Shown here one piece after another: positions 7,885-14,839 of a DNA stretch of 64,000 nt. Under the pieces are notes generated by a model, which worked only from the letters and a program-made list of their open reading frames with translations, was not told the origin of the DNA and made no database searches. The stretch comes from Candidatus Zixiibacteriota bacterium (GTDB lineage: Bacteria; Zixibacteria; MSB-5A5; GN15; PGXB01), in NCBI GenBank assembly GCA_016933955.1, contig JAFGTT010000004.1, forward strand, positions 1 to 64,000. Reading direction: 5' to 3'. Position 1 is the first letter of the stretch. Each line of letters begins with the position of its first letter. A program made the position numbers and the translations under genes.

Positions 7885-8781
7885 TTATTTCAAACCTGCG
7901 ATAGTCATAAAAATCTCGGCTTTGGAATATTCCTCAATCAGTTTGCCTTTAAGCTTTTTAATCAGGGCGTCATCGACTTCAAATAATTCCCCGGTTTCGG
8001 AATTGAGTTTATACCGCAATGATTGCGAGTCGTCAACCAGAGTTGAAATATGAACAACATAATTGGCCAGGTTTATCAGATGGGCAAAATTATCACTTTT
8101 GTTCTCGATTCCGGGCGAATGGTGATAGCCGATGGTGTCGGCCAGACGTTCCGGAAGCTTCCAGGCAACAGCCAGCTGACGTCCCAGCTGGGCATGATTG
8201 AAACCGAGAATGGCGACCTCGGCTTCCATCTCCGAAACCTTGGGATGCTGTTCCATATATTCCATGATTTGTTTATGTTCCGCAGGCATAAAACAGCAGA
8301 TTATCATTTTCCCGATATCATGAATAAGGCCCGATGAAAAGGCCGGGTCGGGATTGAAGATTTTGCCTCCTCGATGCTCGTGAGCCAAAAGACGCGAGGC
8401 CAGCGCGGTGGACAGGGAATGACGCCAGAAATTCTCATGGTATTCCTTGTTTTCATTATTGGCCTTGAACATACTCAGAACCGAGGCTGACAGAACCAAA
8501 TTTTTAACTGCCTCCAATCCGATTATCATGACGGCGTGCCGAACCGAGTCGATTTCACGCGATAAACCATAAAAAGCGGAATTGGTCAGTTTCAACACCT
8601 TTACGGACATAGCCGGGTCCTCGGATAAAATACCGGCGACATCGGCAACCGAAGTATCCGGATTATTGATGACCTTTTGAATTTGCTCAAAAACAATCGG
8701 TGGGGTAGGCAAATTCCTGATATTATTGATGATTTGTTTTAATCTGTTTTCAAGCGATGCTACCGCTAAAGTCGATGTCAT
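7885..8781 (-). CDS. HDOD domain signal transduction protein
   Basis: A 298-residue stand-alone HDOD (HD-related output domain) protein; such proteins act in regulation and signal transduction, often of motility and c-di-GMP networks. The N-terminal RNLPTPPIVFEQI and the ILSEDPAMSVKVLKLTNSAFYG motif are diagnostic, and a degenerate HD site LIHDIGKM lies in the middle, followed by NHAQLGRQLAVAWKLP. The ATG at 8781 has GAGG 6 nt upstream. It lies 113 nt downstream of the FliT-like gene and ends at a terminator, so it may belong to the flagellar regulon. Target unknown. Confidence 0.88.
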   Translation of the reverse strand: MTSTLAVASLENRLKQIINNIRNLPTPPIVFEQIQKVINNPDTSVADVAGILSEDPAMSVKVLKLTNSAFYGLSREIDSVRHAVMIIGLEAVKNLVLSASVLSMFKANNENKEYHENFWRHSLSTALASRLLAHEHRGGKIFNPDPAFSSGLIHDIGKMIICCFMPAEHKQIMEYMEQHPKVSEMEAEVAILGFNHAQLGRQLAVAWKLPERLADTIGYHHSPGIENKSDNFAHLINLANYVVHISTLVDDSQSLRYKLNSETGELFEVDDALIKKLKGKLIEEYSKAEIFMTIAGLK

Positions 8782-8894
8782 AAATACCTCGTGTCTTACT
8801 GTCTTTGGTCATCATCGGCAGGTACTTCTTAATTGGTTGCCATAGGCCGCAATTATACCGCCGGCGCCGAGGACGAAGGCGATAATTTCTATTG

Positions 8895-9350
8895 TCAATT
8901 CTTACCATTCACGAATTGCGGCGCCGCCGGTTCGCTATCCCGGATATACTGCAATATCTTCTGGCTGTTTTTCAATTCCTGAAGTTCGGATTTCAGCCGG
9001 CTGTGGCGACCGCGAAGGTAGCTCTCATTGTCCTGAACCAGGGAGATACTTTTCTTCACCATGGTAATAATACTGTTCACGAGTTTCTTCACTTCCGGAG
9101 CGGTCGAGGCAATATGAAATATCTTCTGGTCTTTCTCTCTCATGGATGATATTTTCTGCTCCGATTGCTCGATCCGCTGATGACAGCGTTCAATTTCAGT
9201 GAAAAGGTCAATCAATTTTTCATCCTTCTCGAACTTGACCATATCTTTCTGCTTATCCAGAAGGATATAAAGCGACTGATAGAAAGAATATTCCTCTTTC
9301 AGGACAAAGACGAGTTCGCGCTCCAACTGCGTAATCTGATTAAATTCCAT
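8895..9350 (-). CDS. FliT/FlgN-like flagellar chaperone
   Basis: A 151-residue, almost all-helical, charged protein with heptad-like Leu/Ile spacing over most of its length. No catalytic motif. It directly follows fliS (14-nt gap), the place held by fliT in many bacteria, and its composition resembles FlgN, although a separate FlgN gene is present at 21815-22339. I infer an export chaperone, most likely for FliD. The start is ATG 9350 with GAGG 9 nt before it; an in-frame TTG 6 codons upstream is less likely. A specific family name cannot be proved from sequence by eye. Confidence 0.65.
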   Translation of the reverse strand: MEFNQITQLERELVFVLKEEYSFYQSLYILLDKQKDMVKFEKDEKLIDLFTEIERCHQRIEQSEQKISSMREKDQKIFHIASTAPEVKKLVNSIITMVKKSISLVQDNESYLRGRHSRLKSELQELKNSQKILQYIRDSEPAAPQFVNGKN

Positions 9351-9364
9351 ATTTATAAGCCTCT

Positions 9365-9805
9365 TCAAACCGAAAGTGATACGCTATCGGTGTTTTTCGC
9401 TGCATTCGTTTTTTCGGTTAACGACCGGGAATTTCGTTTATATTCCTCGGCCAGTTGCACCCAGCCTTCGCGAATATTATTCAGAACGATAATGGAATCC
9501 TCGATCAATGATAATTCCTTGGTGGCTTCGACAAAATTAATCTGTTCGATTACGAAGGCATAAAGCCGGGAGAGATTTCGGGCAATTTCGCCGCCCTTCT
9601 CCTCATCGAGAGTCGTATAGAGATGGACCACGAACTTTTTGGCTTTTTCCATCTTCCCTTGAGCGGCATCGAATTCATTCTCGCGATAACATGCTACGGC
9701 CTCGCGAAGGTTGCCTATGGCGCCGTCATAAACCTTGACAACCAGCTCCGGGGCGGATTTCCCCAGAGTATCCACGGCCTTATAGTTTTGTAAACCTTTT
9801 TGCAT
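9365..9805 (-). CDS. fliS: flagellin export chaperone FliS
   Basis: Binds the C-terminal disordered part of unassembled flagellin in the cytoplasm and delivers it to the export gate. 146 residues. The N-terminal NYKAVDTLGKSAPELVVKVYDGAIGNLREA segment is the FliS signature region (a Tyr near the start and an LVxxxYDGAI motif), followed by helices with the QINFVEATKELSLI and REGWVQLAEEY motifs. The ATG at 9805 shares one base with the fliD stop (TAATG) and has AGGA 9 nt upstream, so it is translationally coupled; a TTG 9 codons upstream is rejected. Confidence 0.92.
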   Translation of the reverse strand: MQKGLQNYKAVDTLGKSAPELVVKVYDGAIGNLREAVACYRENEFDAAQGKMEKAKKFVVHLYTTLDEEKGGEIARNLSRLYAFVIEQINFVEATKELSLIEDSIIVLNNIREGWVQLAEEYKRNSRSLTEKTNAAKNTDSVSLSV

Positions 9806-12150
9806 TAATCTGATCCTAATATTTGACTCCAATTACTACTTAGATTTGCCAGTTGTGTATCGAGATATGTTCCCACCGATTGATACTCCGATATAGCGGT
9901 TTCCATTGCCTGGAATTTAGTATACAGGTCTTCCCTTCTCAGTTCCAGGCGCTCATTGAAATCCTCTATCTGTCCGTCAATCTCTTCTATTTGTTTATTA
10001 AGAGCCGAAGTCCGGCGGGCAATCGAACCGTCGATACTCTTGGTAATATTTTCCAGCGTGCTATCCATCTTGGTCGAGAGTCCCTGTGTAACGGTAACGG
10101 TCGCTTCGGCACTGCCTGACACCAGTTGACTCCTTGACATGGTCACCTTCAGCTTCAGTCCGGCCGTTGTCGCATTATCATCATTCCCGGTTAGAATCTG
10201 CCCTTTGCCGGTGGTTGCCTCACCATTGATGGTCCCTGCCACATCATCACCGTTATGCACCATACCCGAGGCCAGTCCCAATTTTGAGAATGCACTGTTG
10301 GAGATGGCGGTCATCATCTGCACGCTTGAAGTTGAACCATATGATCCACTGGTTAATTTAAGATAGCCGCCGCCGTTGAGTTGTTCCACCCATTCAACAG
10401 TTACGCCGCGGCCTTTTAACTTGGAATCAGCGTCAAGCCTGGTCTGAACCTCATTGGCCAGATCCTCACCGGAAACATAAGTTCTTTCCGAAAGAACCAG
10501 TTCGTTCGATACCATTCCATCCACCTTTATCTGGAGCCGATTGTTGCTACTATCCAGGGTCAGCGCCGTGCCGGCCGGGTCAATACTTGTGCCCTGATAA
10601 TAACCGCGCGTGGCCACCTGGGTGATATCTACATCAAAAGCCGTACCCGGCTTGGTATCGGTTCCGGCCGAAACGAATTCGATGTACGGACTCGATGATT
10701 CGGCCGAATCGGTGAATAGCTTTAAAAAGCTGTCGAAGTTACCTGTAAGCGCCTCGGTCAGAAGAGATGAATTGGTGATACTCAATTTACCATCGATCCC
10801 GGAACGTATGCCGATCGAAGCCAAACTCCTAATATCACCGGTCAGCTCATTGATAGCCAGTGCGGCCGAAGACCGCAGGCTGGATTGCATTACCTGAAGT
10901 GAATAATCGGCAAATAGAATTCCGGACTCTTCGGTATCCTGATCATAGGTAAATTGATTGTCGATAAAATCCATGATATCATTATATTTACTGATAAAAT
11001 CGGTAATCATGGTCTTGATGCCGTCGGTATCGATTGAGGTATTGATTGAAACCGTTTCGCCGGATTCTGTCAGCTTGGCCACCTTCAGGCTCAATCCGGG
11101 AATTACTTCTTTGAATTCATTGGTGCTGGAATTGATGACGATCGATGATCCGCCGGAATCAGTGTCACCACCGATTTCAATCGTGGCATCGCTGGCTTTC
11201 TGGAGGACCGGCGAAAAAGCCGTTACCTGGAAGGTATCTCCCCCGGTCAGCCTTCCCGAAGATAAGGATAATTTGAGTCCATCCGCACCTTCACCGACAA
11301 GTTCGACCTCACTATCAGCCTGAGTGACCTGAATCGACCCGGAATTGGTGCCGTCACTCCAATTAATGGTAATAATATCCGATCCGATTGTCTGCGCTCC
11401 GCTACCATCCACGGTAAAGGTATATACTTTATTTTTACATCCGGAATATGAGGCCGATGAGCCAAGAGCGACGGCGGCAGTGGAAGTGGTTGCGAATGAT
11501 ATCTCTTCGGGGGTATCAAAGGAGCTATTGACATAATCCAGAGTTTCGCCGCCTTCCAGCGAGACATTCAATTTTATGGAGTTGGTTTGCCCGGTTTTGT
11601 CGGCTGTTAAAAGCAGGCGGTACGGATTAGATGAAGACCCATCATTTATTACTGATGCGGTTACACCGACATCGGCATTGTTAATAGCGTCTTTGATACC
11701 GATCAAGTTATTATTTCCGTCATCGATACTGATGGTCGTAAGACTGGCATCGCCAACAGCCAGTTGAATAGTCCCCGTTCCAAAGATATTGGAAGTAGCG
11801 TCATCGACTCCCTGCGAGGCGAGTTGATGATTATGGGCCAGCGAAGTTACCCGGAGATTATATGACCCCGAGGTCACGCGGTCGGTGGCCGTCGCGCTTA
11901 AAACATCCGGGTCGGAAATTTCAATATTGGCTTTGTTATATGATGATTCTTTTTTCAGTAATTTAATCTGGGTTTGAAGAGCAATGAATTTGGCCAGAAC
12001 GGCATTATAGGCCGCCACCTGCTGAGTTTTTAGCTCCTTTTCCTGCTCCATGTATGTAACTTCAACCTTCTCAAATGACATGAGGGTATCGACCATTTCG
12101 GTGATATCAAGGTTGGAAGCAAGACCTTCAATAGTTTGTGTGCCGGGCAT
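9805..12150 (-). CDS. fliD: flagellar filament cap protein FliD (HAP2), enlarged
   Basis: Forms the distal cap under which flagellin is inserted. 781 residues against about 470 in E. coli. The N-terminal GLASNLDITEMVDTLM and following coiled coil are the FliD_N domain; the C-terminal part (about 700-781) with DGQIEDFNERLELRREDLYTKFQAMETAI is the matching FliD_C coiled coil. The middle holds extra modules, including a stretch near 500-640 that resembles the repeats in FliC and FlgL here (LDADSKLKGRGV ... GYLKLTSGSYG). SD AAGGAG lies 5 nt before the ATG. It heads fliD-fliS-fliT. Confidence 0.93.
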   Translation of the reverse strand: MPGTQTIEGLASNLDITEMVDTLMSFEKVEVTYMEQEKELKTQQVAAYNAVLAKFIALQTQIKLLKKESSYNKANIEISDPDVLSATATDRVTSGSYNLRVTSLAHNHQLASQGVDDATSNIFGTGTIQLAVGDASLTTISIDDGNNNLIGIKDAINNADVGVTASVINDGSSSNPYRLLLTADKTGQTNSIKLNVSLEGGETLDYVNSSFDTPEEISFATTSTAAVALGSSASYSGCKNKVYTFTVDGSGAQTIGSDIITINWSDGTNSGSIQVTQADSEVELVGEGADGLKLSLSSGRLTGGDTFQVTAFSPVLQKASDATIEIGGDTDSGGSSIVINSSTNEFKEVIPGLSLKVAKLTESGETVSINTSIDTDGIKTMITDFISKYNDIMDFIDNQFTYDQDTEESGILFADYSLQVMQSSLRSSAALAINELTGDIRSLASIGIRSGIDGKLSITNSSLLTEALTGNFDSFLKLFTDSAESSSPYIEFVSAGTDTKPGTAFDVDITQVATRGYYQGTSIDPAGTALTLDSSNNRLQIKVDGMVSNELVLSERTYVSGEDLANEVQTRLDADSKLKGRGVTVEWVEQLNGGGYLKLTSGSYGSTSSVQMMTAISNSAFSKLGLASGMVHNGDDVAGTINGEATTGKGQILTGNDDNATTAGLKLKVTMSRSQLVSGSAEATVTVTQGLSTKMDSTLENITKSIDGSIARRTSALNKQIEEIDGQIEDFNERLELRREDLYTKFQAMETAISEYQSVGTYLDTQLANLSSNWSQILGSD

Positions 12151-12337
12151 GGCAACTCCTTTGAAAAAAAGGTGTCCCTTGTTTAGCTAATAGCGGCATA
12201 AAAATTTCGGATAACCGGTTATCGATCATTTCAATACCCGTTATTATGCCTTTTTCCCCTACATTATTTTATCGGTAATTTCGCGATTTTATTCAGCCAT
12301 AACCATGAATTGGACAGGGCGCAAAAAGGGAGAATGG

Positions 12338-12372
12338 CAAAAAAAAACCGGCGGGTATATTCCCCGCCGGTT
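12338..12372 (-). terminator. flagellin gene terminator
   Basis: A 10-bp stem (12346-12355 with 12363-12372) and, on the minus strand, a run of A-complement giving seven to nine T. It starts 13 nt after the fliC stop, as expected for a strongly expressed single-gene transcript, and separates fliC from fliD. Confidence 0.9.
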
Positions 12373-12385
12373 ATCAGACATGGTA

Positions 12386-14569
12386 TTAACCGAAGAGCGA
12401 CAGCACAACCTGCGGAACCTGGTTGGCCTGGGCCAGCATGGCGGTGCCGGCCTGCAACAGAATCTGGCTCTTCACGAAAGTCGACATTTCCTTGGCCATG
12501 TCGGTATCGCGAATACTGGATTCCGAGGACTGCAGGTTCTGCGAGGCTACCCGCAGGTTTCTCAGGTTGGATTCCAGAGTGTTTTTCTGGAAACTACCGA
12601 GAGTGCCGCGGGATGTGGAAACCTCATCGATGGCCTGATCAATGATGGACTGGGCATCCTGAGCGCCCTGGACCGTTGTCACATTGATTGCTGACAATGA
12701 GCTGAACATGTTACCGGCCACATTCTTAGCCAGAGCGGAAGCGGACATGTTGTTAAGACCGATTTTGGCGATCTGTCCAACGTTGGCACCAATCTGGAAG
12801 ACCAGCGACTGGTCGGTATTGGTGATCTGCTCGCTGCCACCGTTGGAGGTAAGGTCGATATTGAGTTTCATCGATTCCGTCCGATCGGCGTTGTAAACCA
12901 GCGTATCAACACCGGCGGTAACGGCCGTAGCCGGACCGGAGTCGAGACGGACATCGTATTTCGCCGCCGTGACATCAAGCAGCATATTACCGAGGTTGAC
13001 GCCCTGGTTGGCGGTTGCCAGAGTAATACCTATCGTTCCGCGACCGGATTCGCCGGTAGCCTTATTGGCTATGGTCACGTTGCGGCTGCTGCCATAATCG
13101 ACAGCCGAAATCGTGTTGGTATAATTGTCGAAGCTGATTAATGCATCGGTCCCCTGAACAGCCACGGCATCAGTGGTAAGGCCGAGAACGCTTCGAGCCG
13201 AACCCACACCATCGCCGGAGACGGCGGCTTTCAGCTGAATGCTGTAGTCCGAACCTTCATCACTCAGGGTGAACTTGATCCGATCCGTCCCGAGAGCGCT
13301 GGCTGTCAGGTTAGCCACGCTGGTTCCCTCAACGGTGCCAAAGGCGGTGGCATCATCGAGCTTGTCATTGATTTCGGTTATCAAGGCTGACAGCGAAGTA
13401 TAGGTATTGGCCGCGATCTGAATGGTGGTGTCGACGCTGGCCGAGGTTTTGGCCACGTCAATCTGGAATCTCAGATCCTGATGCGAAACGCCGCGGGACG
13501 AGGCATCGGCAAAGCTGAACCAGGCCACGCCGGCGGTGGTTGAAGAATCATCAACGGCCACGGAGTATCCGGAACCCTCGTTGGTCGAAGTGAACTGGAG
13601 GGTGGCACCGTCAAGAGCAGCCTCAACTTTACCGGCCAGTTCGGCATTGGAGTTGATGGCCGCATTCCACAACGAAACCAGATCGGCTCTCTGGGTCGTG
13701 GCGCCGGCGGCGGTCGAAACATCGATGTTCAAAGTCTGCCAGCCGGTGGTGGATTCACCGTTTTCCTGATAATTCAATTTCACCGTGTAGGTTCCGCTGT
13801 GAGTCGCGGCGGCACCGATAGCTCCACCGGTATCCACGATGGCTTTGGCGGCGGCGGTATCAAAAGTAATACCATTGCCCCAGGCATCGAGAATGTTGAT
13901 GCTATCACCCGATTTTGTAGCGCCCGCGGAAGCCTGGATAACGTCGAGGTTGTGTATACCATCGGTCAGGTTATATGGCGTTATGGTACTGTCGAGCGAA
14001 AGACCATAAGAAGTGGTATTAAGCGAAGCTGTCGGATCAGCTGTCTTGGTGGCCACGATAGAATGGGATCCGGTGGTCAGGTAGCTGTCCTTAATTGTAA
14101 TACCGGTGGTATTGGCACTGGTGATGGTGGCGGTATTGGCCTTGGTGCCATCAAGCAGCTTCTTGGTTCCAAACTGGGTGTTGGCGGCAATACGATCAAT
14201 GGTCTTGATGGCATTGTCGATTTCAGCCTGATCGGCTTCCAGCTGGGCGGTGTCGTTGAAACCTTCGTTGGCGGCGTGAATGGCCAATTCTCTCATGGAG
14301 ACCAACAGGTTATTGATTTCGTTCAGAGCGCCTTCAGCCGTCTGGATCATGTTGATCGATCCCTCGGAGTTTTCGATGGCGCGGTTGAGACCGGCAATCT
14401 GGGCACGGAACTGCTCCGAAATCACCAGACCGGCCGGGTTATCAGCCGCCCGGTTGATCTGGTAACCGGACGACAATTTTTCCATGGACTTGGAAAGATC
14501 GGTCGTGGTGTTAACCAGATTGCGATGCGCGTTAATGGCGGCAATATTGTTGTTGATACGAAGTGACAT
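12386..14569 (-). CDS. fliC: flagellin FliC with large variable region
   Basis: Filament subunit exported by the flagellar type III system. 727 residues. The conserved N-terminal D0/D1 (SLRINNNIAAINAHRNL, SSGYQINRAADNPAGL, about residues 1-145) and C-terminal D1/D0 (about 635-727, ending PQVVLSLFG) are intact. Between them lies a long Ala/Thr/Ser/Gly-rich region with an internal duplication: residues about 279-345 and 368-450 both run IDV...VE...FT..EGSxYS. AAGGAGG stands 9 nt before the ATG. Expression is predicted from sigma28 (14765-14791), with CsrA acting on the leader. The Thr/Ser richness would suit glycosylation by the neighbouring transferase. Confidence 0.96.
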   Translation of the reverse strand: MSLRINNNIAAINAHRNLVNTTTDLSKSMEKLSSGYQINRAADNPAGLVISEQFRAQIAGLNRAIENSEGSINMIQTAEGALNEINNLLVSMRELAIHAANEGFNDTAQLEADQAEIDNAIKTIDRIAANTQFGTKKLLDGTKANTATITSANTTGITIKDSYLTTGSHSIVATKTADPTASLNTTSYGLSLDSTITPYNLTDGIHNLDVIQASAGATKSGDSINILDAWGNGITFDTAAAKAIVDTGGAIGAAATHSGTYTVKLNYQENGESTTGWQTLNIDVSTAAGATTQRADLVSLWNAAINSNAELAGKVEAALDGATLQFTSTNEGSGYSVAVDDSSTTAGVAWFSFADASSRGVSHQDLRFQIDVAKTSASVDTTIQIAANTYTSLSALITEINDKLDDATAFGTVEGTSVANLTASALGTDRIKFTLSDEGSDYSIQLKAAVSGDGVGSARSVLGLTTDAVAVQGTDALISFDNYTNTISAVDYGSSRNVTIANKATGESGRGTIGITLATANQGVNLGNMLLDVTAAKYDVRLDSGPATAVTAGVDTLVYNADRTESMKLNIDLTSNGGSEQITNTDQSLVFQIGANVGQIAKIGLNNMSASALAKNVAGNMFSSLSAINVTTVQGAQDAQSIIDQAIDEVSTSRGTLGSFQKNTLESNLRNLRVASQNLQSSESSIRDTDMAKEMSTFVKSQILLQAGTAMLAQANQVPQVVLSLFG

Positions 14570-14578
14570 CAGTCATTT

Positions 14579-14585
14579 CCTCCTT
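14579..14585 (-). promoter_or_regulatory. strong SD of fliC, candidate second CsrA site
   Basis: AAGGAGG with a second GGA immediately after (AGGAGGAAA), 9 nt before the ATG. GGA within a Shine-Dalgarno sequence is the usual place where CsrA blocks ribosomes, so this and the hairpin at 14596-14611 could be bound together by one CsrA dimer. Confidence 0.6.
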
Positions 14586-14595
14586 GAATAGTGCC

Positions 14596-14611
14596 GGGGT
14601 TTCCGTTCCCC
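14596..14611 (-). promoter_or_regulatory. candidate CsrA-binding hairpin in fliC leader
   Basis: On the transcript GGGG, the 8-nt loop AACGGAAA, then CCCC. A GGA displayed in a hairpin loop is the known recognition feature of CsrA/RsmA (known for the family; binding here is inferred). It lies 27 nt upstream of the ATG and about 11 nt from the SD. A second dyad, CCCTGTGCAGGG at 14627-14638, is next to it. Confidence 0.5.
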
Positions 14612-14764
14612 AACATACTTGACTACCCCTGTGCAGGGTTACATCCGATGTCAACTTTCCTATTAGACTAATAATTGGATGGAACTTATTCCTCGATACA
14701 CCTCCCCTTTAGTTTAAAATTGACTTTATAAGTGGTTTTTCTTCTATTCATATTTTTGATAATT

Positions 14765-14791
14765 AAATCGGCATAAAACCGCGAAACTTTA
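14765..14791 (-). promoter_or_regulatory. sigma28 (FliA) promoter of fliC
   Basis: Minus strand TAAAGTTT (14784-14791), exactly 11 nt, GCCGATTT (14765-14772). This matches the enterobacterial sigma28 consensus TAAAGTTT-N11-GCCGATAA at 14 of 16 positions, with the ideal spacing. It predicts a leader of roughly 190 nt, which contains several GGA motifs and the hairpin described at 14596-14611. Confidence 0.8.
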
Positions 14792-14839
14792 CAGAACACT
14801 TCCCGCGGTATTTTTAAATCGGACCTGAATTTCAATGAC

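Noticed and set aside
12262-12293. sigma28 promoter for fliD (ACCGATAA box on the minus strand)
   Set aside because: The -10 box is good, but the bases 11 nt upstream do not resemble TAAAGTTT; the TAAA present is 4 nt too close. Not strong enough to list.
13799-14566. Plus-strand open frame of 255 codons opposite fliC
   Set aside because: Antisense of a conserved flagellin N-terminus; its openness follows from the Ala/Gly/Thr-rich codon use of fliC. No SD or signature.
14640-14660. GG-N10-GC match (CGGATGTAACCCTGCA) in the fliC leader as a sigma54 promoter
   Set aside because: Only the minimal dinucleotides fit; the surrounding bases are poor and the sigma28 element explains the gene.
14778-14809. 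ACCGCG...CGCGGT stem with TTTTAT behind it, taken at first as terminator of the glycosyltransferase gene
   Set aside because: The loop is 20 nt and the T tract is short, and the same bases form the much better sigma28 promoter of fliC.
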